Notes under the pieces: generated by a model
Databases searched by the model: none
The model's input: only the letters and a program-made list of their open reading frames with translations
What the model was told of the DNA's origin: nothing
Part shown: in pieces, positions 9,197 through 17,497 of the stretch
Layout: each line of letters begins with the position of its first letter
How positions within the stretch are numbered: the stretch's first letter is position 1
Source of the DNA: Massilia agilis
Lineage (GTDB): Bacteria > Pseudomonadota > Gammaproteobacteria > Burkholderiales > Burkholderiaceae_D
Reading direction: 5' to 3'
Length of the DNA: 64,000 nt
Assembly: GCF_024756255.1 (NCBI RefSeq)
Contig: NZ_JANUHB010000002.1
Coordinates: forward strand, 372,001-436,000
Translations under genes and position numbers: made by a program

Positions 9197-10415
9197 GCGC
9201 CGTCTCCTGTGCGATCTGGTATGGCACGGTGATGGTCGCCGCCACGCCGCTGGGGAAGTTGGAGCCGATGGCAAACATTGCGCGCTCGCCGTATTCCAGC
9301 CGCAGGCGCTCGCGCACGTTGGCAAGGCCGATGCCGCTGCCGCCAGTGTGGCCGGTCAGCCCCATGCCGTCGTCGGCCACCGTCACCGACAGCGCCCCGC
9401 CCTGCACCCGCGCCAGGATCCACACCGTGCCGCCGCCCGGTTTGGGCTCCAGCCCGTGCTTGATGGCGTTTTCCACCAGCGTCTGCAGCATCATCGACGG
9501 GAACGGATGGCGTTCCAGCGTCGCATCCACCTGCACCTGCGCGCTCAGGCGCTCGCCCATGCGGATCTTCAGGATGTCCAGGTAGGCCTGGGTGCGCTCC
9601 AGCTCCTGCCCCAGCGTGGACATGCCGTCGCCCGCGCGCGGCAGCGAATGGCGCAGGTACTGGATCAGGTTGCCGAGCATCTTGTCGGCCAGCGGCGGGT
9701 CGCTGCGCGTGAGCAGCTGGGCGTTGGCGAGCGTGTTGTACAGGAAGTGCGGCTCCACCTGCGCCTGCAGCAGGTTCAGGCGCGCCACCGCGATCTCCTT
9801 TTCGGCCACGGTGTCGCGCACGCTGGCCCGCTCGCCACGGCGGCGCTCGGCCACGCGGCGCGTGATCGCGCGGCCGATCGCCTCGGCGTTTTCGAGGTTG
9901 GTGCCGTGATCGACCAGGAACCAGTCGGTCCAGGCGGCGCGCGCCGGTTCGCACACCAGCATCGCGGTGCCGGTGTCGCCATTGGGCGTGACCGTCACCA
10001 GCACCTGGTTGCGCCCGCTGTGCGCATTGCCGTAGGGGTCGAAGCGCTTGATCTTGCCGCGCACCTGCAGGCTGTCGCGCGCGCTGTCGATCACCAGCGA
10101 ACCCGGGAGCTCGCGAATGGCCGCGTCCACCAGGTCGAACGCTTCGCCGGCCTCGAACGGGATCTCGATCTGGCGGCGCTGGCGCGCCCCCAGCTTGTCC
10201 ATGTCCAGCGTGCCTGCCACCAGGCGCACCCGCCGCACGTGCGAAAACGCAACCGACAGGACCACCAGCCCGAGCGCAAAGCCGCCCAGCACGGCATAGC
10301 CGCCGAAGTTGACCGCGTAGCGGAACACCGTTTGGCCGAGCACGATGGCAAAGACGATGTACGCCACCATGCATGACAGCAGCAGCCGGAAAATGAAAAG
10401 TGTGGCTGAAATCAT
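9189..10415 (-). CDS. LytS/YehU-type sensor histidine kinase
   Basis: The 408-residue kinase has two N-terminal membrane helices (about 5-28 and 37-59) and then a cytoplasmic region of about 150 residues of unknown type. The His_kinase motif is ARLNLLQAQVEPHFLYNTL with H223. It ends in an ATPase domain with N-box TLVENAIKHGL, G1 box DDGMGL and GIGLANVRERL. With so short a periplasmic loop, sensing is probably within the membrane or cytoplasm. It forms a translationally coupled pair with the LytTR regulator downstream. Confidence 0.92.
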   Translation of the reverse strand: MISATLFIFRLLLSCMVAYIVFAIVLGQTVFRYAVNFGGYAVLGGFALGLVVLSVAFSHVRRVRLVAGTLDMDKLGARQRRQIEIPFEAGEAFDLVDAAIRELPGSLVIDSARDSLQVRGKIKRFDPYGNAHSGRNQVLVTVTPNGDTGTAMLVCEPARAAWTDWFLVDHGTNLENAEAIGRAITRRVAERRRGERASVRDTVAEKEIAVARLNLLQAQVEPHFLYNTLANAQLLTRSDPPLADKMLGNLIQYLRHSLPRAGDGMSTLGQELERTQAYLDILKIRMGERLSAQVQVDATLERHPFPSMMLQTLVENAIKHGLEPKPGGGTVWILARVQGGALSVTVADDGMGLTGHTGGSGIGLANVRERLRLEYGERAMFAIGSNFPSGVAATITVPYQIAQETAHA

Positions 10416-10581
10416 AATGAACTCAAATGTAGTGGGAGTGCTTCCACCTTAGCAACCCCTTTCTGCGCAGTGGGCACCGGTGCGACAAAGGCCCACCGGC
10501 GCCGACGAACCGCCCCCGGCGTGCCCCGAAAGCGGCATGGGCGCCACACGTTGCTGCACAAAGATCGTCACGGGCAGGCTC

Positions 10582-10599
10582 TGCGGCTAAAATGCCGCA
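10582..10599 (+). promoter_or_regulatory. candidate -10 box between inverted arms
   Basis: TGCGGC and GCCGCA, perfect reverse complements, flank TAAAAT, a good -10 hexamer, 34 bp before the start codon of the outer-membrane protein gene at 10633. A repressor bound to the dyad would cover the promoter. No convincing -35 box is seen at 17 bp, so an activator or an alternative sigma factor is possible. Confidence 0.4.
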
Positions 10600-10632
10600 C
10601 AGTCATATATTTCACATTTGAAAGGTCACCCG

Positions 10633-11307
10633 ATGTTCCCGAAACACAAAGCGCTCGTCCTGGCCGCCGTGCTGGCCACCGCCGCCTCGGCGCAGGCCCA
10701 GGTTGCCGTGACCGCCGATGCCGGCACCACCGGCGCCGGCCTGCACCTGGTGGTGCCGATGGAAACCTACCTGAACGGCCGTTTCGGCGCCAACTACCTC
10801 AAGCACGACATGACCAAGCGTTCGGGCATGATCGACTACGACCTCAAGGGCAAGCTGCAGACTATCGACGTCCTGTTCGACTGGTACCTGCGCGAGAACA
10901 GCACCTTCCACCTGACTGGCGGCCTGGTGTACAACGGCACCAATTTCGATGCCAATGCCAAGGCCGACCCGCTGGGCGGCTTCACCATCAACGGCAAAAA
11001 CTACACGGCAGCGGACGTTGGCGTACTGAACGGCACCGTCAAGTTCCGCAAGGCCGCACCCTACCTTGGCATTGGCTGGGGCAACCCGCTGGCCGCCGAC
11101 AAGCGCCTGCATTTCAACGCCGACCTGGGCGCCTACTACCAGGGCAAGGCCGACGTGCACCTGGTGAGCCTGGGTTGCACCACCTCGCAGACCGTGTGCA
11201 AGGCGCTGGCCTCCGACGTGGCCGCCGAGCAGGCCCGCCTGGCGGGTGACACCTCGTCGTACAAGGTGTACCCGGTCCTGCGCGCCAGCATCTCCTACCG
11301 TTTCTGA
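10633..11307 (+). CDS. outer-membrane beta-barrel protein
   Basis: The 224-residue product begins with a signal peptide ending in AQAQ after about 22 residues. The mature chain alternates hydrophobic and polar residues as in membrane beta strands. It ends in SYRF, a C-terminal aromatic signature recognised by the Bam assembly machinery. One pair of cysteines (LGCTTSQTVC) could close a surface or periplasmic loop. The size and strand pattern resemble small OmpW/OmpA-like barrels, but I cannot place it in a named family. The ATG at 10633 has AAAGG 8 nt upstream; a TTG 15 bp earlier is less likely. Confidence 0.83.
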   Translation: MFPKHKALVLAAVLATAASAQAQVAVTADAGTTGAGLHLVVPMETYLNGRFGANYLKHDMTKRSGMIDYDLKGKLQTIDVLFDWYLRENSTFHLTGGLVYNGTNFDANAKADPLGGFTINGKNYTAADVGVLNGTVKFRKAAPYLGIGWGNPLAADKRLHFNADLGAYYQGKADVHLVSLGCTTSQTVCKALASDVAAEQARLAGDTSSYKVYPVLRASISYRF

Positions 11308-11337
11308 ACGCTGCGCCGCGGCGCGCGCCACCCGGCT

Positions 11338-11368
11338 ATGATGGTTCTTCATCCGGAGGAACCATCAT
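11338..11368 (+). promoter_or_regulatory. hairpin masking the start of a small lipoprotein gene
   Basis: ATGATGGTTC (11338-11347) and GAACCATCAT (11359-11368) form a perfect 10-bp stem with an 11-nt loop. The ribosome binding site GGAGGAA begins in the loop and runs into the stem, and the start codon overlaps the last stem bases. The fold would hinder initiation at 11367. No T-run follows, so it is not a typical terminator of the upstream gene. Confidence 0.5.
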
Positions 11369-11492
11369 GATCCTTCCATTTTCGCGGTGGTGCGCGCTGG
11401 CCCTGGCCTGCCTGCTGGCGGCCGGGTGCAAGGACAGGCACGAGCCGGTCAAGCCGACCGTGCCCGTGCCGGCCGCATCGGCCCACGCCTGA
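11367..11492 (+). CDS. very small lipoprotein (41 aa)
   Basis: A strong ribosome binding site (GGAGGAA) lies 4-5 nt before this ATG. The 41-residue product has a short basic start, a hydrophobic run and the lipobox LAAGC with Cys21, so it should be processed by signal peptidase II to a mature lipoprotein of 21 residues. The mature peptide is charged then Pro/Ala/Val-rich (KDRHEPVKPTVPVP). It sits between the outer-membrane protein gene and the rhlE-type gene on the same strand. Its tiny size recalls the LptM-like class of mini-lipoproteins, but the neighbourhood differs, so no function is claimed. Confidence 0.65.
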   Translation: MILPFSRWCALALACLLAAGCKDRHEPVKPTVPVPAASAHA

Positions 11493-11555
11493 ACACCGCA
11501 GCTTTTTCCGCTCGAGCAAGGTAAACTGTCGCCTTTTTACGCGCCAGGCACCCCC

Positions 11556-12803
11556 ATGTCGTTTGCTTCCCTCGGCCTGATCGAGCAGATCGCCGGCACC
11601 CTCGCATCGCTCGGCTACAAGGCCCCCACCGCCGTCCAGTCGCAAGCCATTCCCGCCGTCCTCGCCGGACGCGACGTGATGGCCGCCGCCCAGACCGGCA
11701 CCGGCAAGACCGCCGGCTTTGCCGTGCCGCTCTTGCAGCGGCTGGTGATGGATGGCGGCCAGGCGAGCAGCAACGCGACGCGCGCACTGGTGCTGGTGCC
11801 CACACGCGAGCTGGCCGAACAGGTGCACGACAGCGTGCGCGCGTATGGCGCCGGCCTGCCGCTGCGCACCCTGGTTGCCTATGGCGGCGTGAGCATCAAC
11901 CCGCAGATGATGAAGCTGCGCCGCGGCGTGGACCTGCTGGTGGCCACGCCCGGCCGGCTGCTCGACCTGCATGCAAAAAACGCGCTCAAGCTGAACCAGG
12001 TGCAGGCGCTGGTGCTGGACGAAGCCGACCGCATGCTCGACCTGGGCTTTGCGCGCGAGCTCGACGCGATCCTGATGGCGCTGCCGAAACAACGCCAGAC
12101 CCTGCTGTTCTCGGCCACCTTCTCCGACCCGATCCACGCGCTGGCCGCCAAGCTGCTGCGCGACCCCGTCAGCATCGAGGCCGCGCCGCGCAACACCACG
12201 GTCAAGGCGATCCGCCAATGGGTGGTCCCGGTGGACAAGAAACGCAAGAGCGATCTGTTCCTGCACCTGATGAAGAAACACGGCTGGCCGCAGGTGCTGG
12301 CCTTTGCCAAGACCCGCAAGGGCGTCGAGGAGCTGGTGGGCCTGCTGTCCGCCAAGCGCATCAGCGTCGATTCCATCCACGGCGACAAGCCGCAGCCGGC
12401 GCGCCTGCGCGCACTCGAACGCTTCAAGGCCGGCGAGGTCAAGGTCCTGGTGGCAACCGACGTGGCCGCGCGCGGCCTGGACATCGAGGAGCTGCCGGTA
12501 GTCGTCAACTTCGACCTGCCGATCGTGGCCGAGGACTACGTGCACCGCACCGGCCGCACCGGCCGCGCCGGCGCGTCGGGCGAGGCGGTGTCGCTGGTGT
12601 GCGCCGACGAGGTGCAGCAGCTTGCGGCGATCGAACAGCTGACCAAGCAAACCCTCAAGCGGGTCGAGGAAGCCGGTTTCGAGCCGGACCACCGCGTGCC
12701 CGAGACCAACGCCAGCGGCCAGGTCCTGAAAAAGCCCAAAAAACCGAAGAAGCCGAAGGCGGACGCACCGGTCGTGAACGTGGATGTGCGCTTCCGGCGC
12801 TGA
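11556..12803 (+). CDS. rhlE: DEAD-box ATP-dependent RNA helicase, RhlE type
   Basis: The 415-residue protein carries the full set of DEAD-box motifs: Q motif region (TAVQSQAIP), Walker A AAQTGTGKT with K51, PTRELAEQ, the DEAD box near 155-158 (LDEADRMLDLGF), SAT, and in the second domain DVAARGLDIEELP and HRTGRTGRAG. It ends with a short basic tail of Lys-Pro repeats (KKPKKPKKPKA), as in RhlE, which helps bind RNA. RhlE-type helicases remodel structured RNA in ribosome assembly and mRNA decay. The LDLGF after DEAD is typical of RhlE rather than SrmB or DbpA. Confidence 0.92.
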   Translation: MSFASLGLIEQIAGTLASLGYKAPTAVQSQAIPAVLAGRDVMAAAQTGTGKTAGFAVPLLQRLVMDGGQASSNATRALVLVPTRELAEQVHDSVRAYGAGLPLRTLVAYGGVSINPQMMKLRRGVDLLVATPGRLLDLHAKNALKLNQVQALVLDEADRMLDLGFARELDAILMALPKQRQTLLFSATFSDPIHALAAKLLRDPVSIEAAPRNTTVKAIRQWVVPVDKKRKSDLFLHLMKKHGWPQVLAFAKTRKGVEELVGLLSAKRISVDSIHGDKPQPARLRALERFKAGEVKVLVATDVAARGLDIEELPVVVNFDLPIVAEDYVHRTGRTGRAGASGEAVSLVCADEVQQLAAIEQLTKQTLKRVEEAGFEPDHRVPETNASGQVLKKPKKPKKPKADAPVVNVDVRFRR

Positions 12804-12879
12804 CCGCCACGCCGGTGCATGCTCTTGCTTGCCGGTTTGGCTACACTAGCGTTACGGCAAATGGAAAATGGAACGGGTA

Positions 12880-13824
12880 ATGCAGGAGGAGAACACGGCG
12901 CAAACGGACTCCAAGGCCGGCTCGCGCAAGGTCATTTATGCGGCAATCCTGGCGAACCTGGGCATCGCAGGCGCCAAGTTCGGCGTCGCCCTGGTCACCG
13001 GCAGCGCGGCGATGCTGGCCGAGGGCATCCACTCGGCGGTGGACACCGGCAATGAGGTGCTGCTGCTCATCGGCGAAAAGATGAGCACGCTGCAACCCAC
13101 GCCACGCCATCCCTTCGGCTACGGCAAGGCCATCTATTTCTGGGCGCTGATCGTGGCGCTGTCCGTGTTCTCGCTTGGCGGCGGCCTGTCGATCTACCAC
13201 GGCGTGCATTCGCTGCGCCATCCGGAGCCGATGGGCGATCCGTTCTGGAACTATGTGGTGCTGGCCATCGCGGCCGGTTTCGAGGCGTACAGCTGGAATG
13301 TCTCGCGCAAGGAGCTCAACGAGATGCGCCGCCCGGGCGCCAGCCTGTGGCAAACCGTTCGCGCGAGCAAGAACGCGTCCGTGTTCACCGTCTTCATCGA
13401 GGACACCGCGGCGCTGGCTGGCCTGGCCATTGCCGCGGCCGGCATCGCGCTCAGCCAGCTCTTTAACGCTCCCTGGCTCGACCCGGCTGCCTCGGTGGCC
13501 GTGGGCCTGCTGCTGATCGGCGCGGCCGTCACGCTGGCCCGCGAGACCGGCGGGCTGCTGGTCGGCGAAGGCATCGGGCGCGAACAGACCGGCAAACTGC
13601 GCGAGATCTTCCGTACCGACCCCAGCATCATGACCGTTGGCCGGCTGCTGACCATGCAGCTTGGCCCGGACGAGGTGCTGCTCAACGCCGCCGTGCAGTT
13701 CAACCGCGGCATGACCATCGACGAGGTGGAAGACGCGATCGAGCGGCTGGAGGCCAAGGTGCGCGACGTGTACCCGGCCATCCAGCACATCTATTTCAAG
13801 TCCGCGGGGCTGGGGGCCGGCTAG
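12880..13824 (+). CDS. cation diffusion facilitator family transporter
   Basis: This inner-membrane protein (314 residues from 12880, or 318 from an ATG at 12868) exports divalent metal cations in exchange for protons. Six hydrophobic segments are followed by a cytoplasmic C-terminal domain of about 90 residues. The metal site motif in helix II is HSAVD; in helix V the usual HxxxD is replaced by FIEDTAAL, as in the ZnT9-like branch, so substrate and mechanism may differ from classical zinc exporters. It lies just upstream of the copper operon in the same direction, but a 35-bp gap and no shared motif leave its link to copper unproven. Confidence 0.88.
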   Translation: MQEENTAQTDSKAGSRKVIYAAILANLGIAGAKFGVALVTGSAAMLAEGIHSAVDTGNEVLLLIGEKMSTLQPTPRHPFGYGKAIYFWALIVALSVFSLGGGLSIYHGVHSLRHPEPMGDPFWNYVVLAIAAGFEAYSWNVSRKELNEMRRPGASLWQTVRASKNASVFTVFIEDTAALAGLAIAAAGIALSQLFNAPWLDPAASVAVGLLLIGAAVTLARETGGLLVGEGIGREQTGKLREIFRTDPSIMTVGRLLTMQLGPDEVLLNAAVQFNRGMTIDEVEDAIERLEAKVRDVYPAIQHIYFKSAGLGAG

Positions 13825-13859
13825 TGCTACCACACTCGCGCCCGTGCTAAAATGATCTG

Positions 13860-14258
13860 GTGAATGTAATCCTGCGATCGCTGATACTTTGGCTGGCGTT
13901 GCTGGCGGTGCCCTTCCAGGGCTTCGCTTCGGCAACGATGATGCCGTGCGCGCATTCGTCGGAGCATTCCGCACCCGCCATGCATGCCATGCAGGGCCAC
14001 GCCGGCTGCAAGATGGCCGCGCATCATGGCCAGGCCGGCAAAGCGGCGTCGCAAGACTGCAAGGGCAAGACCGCCCACCACGACGGCAAGTGCAGCAATT
14101 GCTCCTTCTGCTGCGTGGGCGCCGCCCTCGCCGCCCAGCCCTTGTCCACCGCCCCGCCCCACGCGCCGGTGACCACCGCCATTCCCTTCGCCGACGGCCA
14201 CGTTCCGACGGTTGACCCCGAACACCCCGAACGACCTCCCCGGTTCGCGCGCGCCTGA
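13860..14258 (+). CDS. small exported His/Cys/Met-rich protein of the copper operon
   Basis: The 132-residue product starts at a GTG (nearby ATGs run into stops). It has a hydrophobic N-terminal segment (about 4-22). The next 75 residues are crowded with metal ligands: MMPCAHSSEHS, MHAMQGHAGCKMAAHHG, KTAHHDGKCSNCSFCCVG. This is the pattern of periplasmic copper-binding proteins and of the DUF2946 type found at the head of copper clusters. It is the first gene of a four-gene operon that ends with the multicopper oxidase. The C-terminal third is Pro-rich and probably disordered. Copper binding is inferred from composition and context only. Confidence 0.7.
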   Translation: MNVILRSLILWLALLAVPFQGFASATMMPCAHSSEHSAPAMHAMQGHAGCKMAAHHGQAGKAASQDCKGKTAHHDGKCSNCSFCCVGAALAAQPLSTAPPHAPVTTAIPFADGHVPTVDPEHPERPPRFARA

Positions 14259-14317
14259 TTCGTCCCGGCCCTGCTTGTGCACGGCCGGCTTCAGCCCGTA
14301 TTTGAACCGAGGATTCC

Positions 14318-14629
14318 ATGACATCCTTTACCACCTTTCGCCGCGTGGCCGCCTGCGTCGCTGTCGGCTTCGCCACGCTGGCCCATGCGGCCGATGGCAA
14401 CAAACAGCCCGATCCGGCCAATCCGGACGCACCGGTGCCGCCAACGCGTTATGTCGCCGCTGTGCCGGCCGGCCAGCCACAAGCCCCGGCCGCAAGCCCT
14501 GACAAGAACTGGAAGGCGCTCAACCGGACCGTCGGCGCGCTCAACTCCATGATGCTGACGATGGGCGCGCCCGAGCCGGCCGCGCCGCAACCGGCCCACC
14601 AGCACCACCACGAAGGAATGAAGCAATGA
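14318..14629 (+). CDS. small exported protein with His-rich end, copper operon
   Basis: This is a 103-residue product with a signal peptide (MTSFTTFRRVAACVAVGFATLAHA) and a Pro/Ala-rich mature part. A short amphipathic helix (KNWKALNRTVGALNSMMLTM) precedes a metal-ligand tail PAHQHHHEGMKQ. GAGGA lies 5 nt upstream of the ATG. Its stop codon overlaps the start of the TolC-family gene in the form ATGA, so the two are translationally coupled. The helix and the His tail suggest an accessory that docks on the efflux or oxidase protein or carries copper to it; this is inference. Confidence 0.75.
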   Translation: MTSFTTFRRVAACVAVGFATLAHAADGNKQPDPANPDAPVPPTRYVAAVPAGQPQAPAASPDKNWKALNRTVGALNSMMLTMGAPEPAAPQPAHQHHHEGMKQ

Positions 14630-16008
14630 GCAAGATCTTGCTGCGACCGCTCGCCGCCGCCGCCGCGCTTGCCGTTCTTTCCGGTTGCGCCAGCGTCACA
14701 CCGGACGGCGGCTTTGGCCAGGTGGCTGCCACAACCCGCGCACGCATCGGCCAGGAGCCGCGCATCGTGCGCACCGACGACGACAAGCGCGAGATTGCCG
14801 ACACGATCAAGTCGATGCTGCGCCAGCCGCTTGGCGCCGACGACGCCGTACGCATCGCGCTACTGAACAATCCCGGCCTGCAATCGACCTACTGGGAAGT
14901 CGGCATCGCCCAGGCCGACCTGGCGCAGGCGTCCCGCTTGCCGAACCCGTCGCTCGACTTCAAGCGCACCCGCGCCGGCGGCGACATCGAGATCGAACGC
15001 ACCTTCACCGTCAACCTGATCGGCGCGCTGACCCTGCCGCTGGCCTCGCGCCTGGAAAGCCGGCGCTTCGAGCAGGTGCGGCTGCTGGTGGGCGCCGCCA
15101 TCGAACGGCAAGCCGCCGAAACGCGCCGCGCCTGGTACGAGGCGGTCGCCGCCCAGCAGGGCGTGGCGTACGCGCGCCAGGTGAACAAGGCTGCCGAAGC
15201 CAGTGCCGAGCTGTCCGCCCGCATGGCGCAGGCCGGCAACGCCAGCCAGCTCGACCTGGCCCGCGAGCAGGCATTCCAGGCCGAGGCCGCGGCTGCCGTG
15301 GTGCGCGCCGAACGCCAGGCGCTGGGAGCGCGCGAGCGGCTCACGCGCCTCATGGGCCTGTGGGGAGAGAATGCCAGCTACGCGCTGCCGGACCGCCTGC
15401 CCGACCTGCCGGCCGCGCCGGCCGAACTGAACGACATCGAACGCATGGCCATCAGCCAGCGGCTCGATATCCAGGCCGCACGCGCAGAGGCGCAGGCCAC
15501 CGCATCGGCGCTGGGCCTGACCAAAACGACGCGCTTCATCAACGTGCTCGACCTGGGCTACGTGCGCAACACCGGCAGCGACCTGCCGACCTCGCGCGGC
15601 TACGAAATCTCGCTCGAACTGCCGCTGTTCGACTGGGGCGGCGCCCGCGTGGCGCGCGCCGAAGCGATCTATATGCAGTCGGTGAACCGCGTTGCCGAAG
15701 CCGCCGTGAACGCGCGCAGCGAGGCGCGTGAAGCCTACCTGGGCTACCGCTCGTCCTACGACCTGGCGCGCCACTACCGCGACGACGTGATCCCGCTGCG
15801 CAAGAAGATCTCGGGCGAAGTGCTGCTGCGCTACAACGGCATGCTCGCCTCCACGTTCGAACTGCTGGCCGACGCGCGCGAGCAGGCCGGCGCGGTGAAC
15901 GCCTACATCGACGCGCTGAAGGACTTCTGGGTCGCCCACGCCACGCTCGAAGCGACGCTGGGCAGCCAGGTCGGCAACCACGACATGAACAAGGAACACA
16001 AGCAATGA
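14626..16008 (+). CDS. TolC/CusC-family outer-membrane efflux lipoprotein
   Basis: The 460-residue product has a lipoprotein signal (ALAVLSGC, Cys21) as in CusC/OprM. Two homologous long-helix regions follow (ALLNNPGLQSTYWEVGIAQA, and ISQRLDIQAARAEAQATA in the second half), with strand segments between them, the pattern of a TolC trimer that spans the outer membrane and periplasm. It is coupled by ATGA overlaps to the gene before it and to the multicopper oxidase after it. No periplasmic adaptor or inner-membrane RND pump is encoded nearby, so it must borrow a pump from elsewhere or work differently from the CusCBA system. Confidence 0.9.
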   Translation: MSKILLRPLAAAAALAVLSGCASVTPDGGFGQVAATTRARIGQEPRIVRTDDDKREIADTIKSMLRQPLGADDAVRIALLNNPGLQSTYWEVGIAQADLAQASRLPNPSLDFKRTRAGGDIEIERTFTVNLIGALTLPLASRLESRRFEQVRLLVGAAIERQAAETRRAWYEAVAAQQGVAYARQVNKAAEASAELSARMAQAGNASQLDLAREQAFQAEAAAAVVRAERQALGARERLTRLMGLWGENASYALPDRLPDLPAAPAELNDIERMAISQRLDIQAARAEAQATASALGLTKTTRFINVLDLGYVRNTGSDLPTSRGYEISLELPLFDWGGARVARAEAIYMQSVNRVAEAAVNARSEAREAYLGYRSSYDLARHYRDDVIPLRKKISGEVLLRYNGMLASTFELLADAREQAGAVNAYIDALKDFWVAHATLEATLGSQVGNHDMNKEHKQ

Positions 16009-17375
16009 CATCCCGCAGATCATTCCTGGCCGGCGCCGGCGTCGCGATGGTGGGCGCCTCGGCCATCAGCAAGGCCGGCGCCGCTTCGCTGCCCGAAGCA
16101 CCGGTCCAGTCCTCGGCCGCCACCATGCCGCCGCAGGCGCCGTCCAGCGGCCGCCCCTACAACCCGGTCGTCACCCTGAACGGCTGGAGCCTGCCGTGGC
16201 GCATGAAGGACGGCGTCAAGGAATTCCACCTGGTTGCCGAGCCGGTGGTGCGCGAGCTGGCGCCCGGCATGAAGGCCAACCTGTGGGGCTACAACGGCCA
16301 GAGCCCGGGCCCGACCATCGAAGTGGTCGAGGGCGACCGCGTGCGCATTTTCGTCACCAACAAGCTGCCGGAACACACCAGCATCCACTGGCACGGCCAG
16401 CTGCTGCCCTCCGGCATGGATGGCGTGACCGGCTTGAGCCAGCCTGGCATCGCGCCCGGCAAGACCTTCGTGTACGAATTCGTGGCCAAGCATGCCGGCA
16501 CCTTCATGTACCACCCGCACGCCGACGAGATGAACCAGATGGCGATGGGCATGATGGGCTTCTGGGTCACGCACCCGAAGGACCCGCGCCAGCACGCGGT
16601 GGACCGCGACTTCGTGTTCCTGCTGTCGGCCTACGACATCGATCCCGGCAGCTACACGCCGCGCACCAACACCATGACCGAGTTTAACCTGTGGACCTTC
16701 AACAGCCGCGTGTTCCCGGGCATCGACCCGATGGTCGTGCGCAAGGACGAGCGCGTGCGCATCCGCGTGGGCAACCTGACGATGACCAACCACCCGATGC
16801 ACGTGCACGGGCACCGGTTCGAAGTGACCTGCACCGACGGCGGTTTCGTCCCGCCGGGCGCACGCTGGCCGGAGGTGACGGCGGACGTCGCCGTGGGCCA
16901 GATGCGGGCCATTGAATTCATCGCGGACAATCCGGGCGACTGGGCATTCCACTGCCACAAGTCGCACCATACGATGAACGCGATGGGCCACCAGGTGCCG
17001 AACCTGATCGGCGTGGACCACCGTGGCGTAGCCAGAAAGATCAACGACCTGATCCCCGGCTACATGGTGATGGGCGAAAAAGGCGGTTCGATGGGCGGCA
17101 TGCAGATGCCGCTGCCGGAAAACACCTTGCCGATGATGGCTGGCGAAGGGCCGTTCGGCGGCGTCGAGATGGGCGGCATGTTCACCGTGCTGAAGGTGCG
17201 CGAAGGCCTGGCGCGGGGCGACTACAAGGACCCGGGCTGGTACAAGAACCCTCCGGGAACGCTGGCGCGCGAATGGACGGGTGAATTGCCGGAGGCGCCG
17301 CGGGCGAAAGCCGGCGGTTCGGAAAGCGATACCGTGCTCACGGTGAAAAAGCCCGGCGCACACCATGGGCACTGA
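16005..17375 (+). CDS. Tat-exported multicopper oxidase (copper resistance)
   Basis: The 456-residue protein begins with a twin-arginine signal (TSRRSFLAGAGVAMVGASA). All four copper-ligand motifs are present: HWHG (128-131), HPH (170-172), HPMHVHGH (263-270) and HCHKSHHTMNAM (316-327), which hold the type 1 copper and the trinuclear centre. It should oxidise Cu(I) to the less toxic Cu(II) in the periplasm, using oxygen. The last ligand motif usually lies close to the C-terminus, but here 130 residues follow, including a Met/Gly-rich stretch (MVMGEKGGSMGGMQMP and onward) and a final HHGH. Met-rich inserts bind Cu(I) in CueO-like enzymes. It is the last gene of the copper operon. Confidence 0.92.
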   Translation: MTSRRSFLAGAGVAMVGASAISKAGAASLPEAPVQSSAATMPPQAPSSGRPYNPVVTLNGWSLPWRMKDGVKEFHLVAEPVVRELAPGMKANLWGYNGQSPGPTIEVVEGDRVRIFVTNKLPEHTSIHWHGQLLPSGMDGVTGLSQPGIAPGKTFVYEFVAKHAGTFMYHPHADEMNQMAMGMMGFWVTHPKDPRQHAVDRDFVFLLSAYDIDPGSYTPRTNTMTEFNLWTFNSRVFPGIDPMVVRKDERVRIRVGNLTMTNHPMHVHGHRFEVTCTDGGFVPPGARWPEVTADVAVGQMRAIEFIADNPGDWAFHCHKSHHTMNAMGHQVPNLIGVDHRGVARKINDLIPGYMVMGEKGGSMGGMQMPLPENTLPMMAGEGPFGGVEMGGMFTVLKVREGLARGDYKDPGWYKNPPGTLAREWTGELPEAPRAKAGGSESDTVLTVKKPGAHHGH

Positions 17376-17392
17376 AGGGAACTGCTAACGCA

Positions 17393-17481
17393 AAAACGTC
17401 GTCCCCGCGGAGGCGGGGACCCATGCTGAGCGTGAGCTGCACGCTGCCTATGGGTCCCCGCCTCCGCGGGGACGACGTTTT
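17393..17481. repeat. family A palindromic repeat, copy 3
   Basis: The longest perfect copy: arms AAAACGTCGTCCCCGCGGAG and its reverse complement continue to CCCAT/ATGGG. One stem pair is C:G in copies 1, 2 and 4 but G:C here, changed on both arms. It lies between the convergent multicopper oxidase and copA genes, ends in a T-run on both strands, and could stop transcription both ways. Confidence 0.92.
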
Positions 17482-17497
17482 GGGTTTATCGGTTGGT

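Noticed and set aside
11349-12692. A 447-codon minus-strand frame opposite the RhlE-type helicase
   Set aside because: The DEAD-box motifs on the plus strand are complete; the antisense frame is a shadow.
12841-14421. A 526-codon minus-strand frame over the CDF transporter and small copper genes
   Set aside because: The plus strand has a recognisable transporter and exported proteins with ribosome binding sites; the antisense frame is Arg/His/Gly-rich with no motif.
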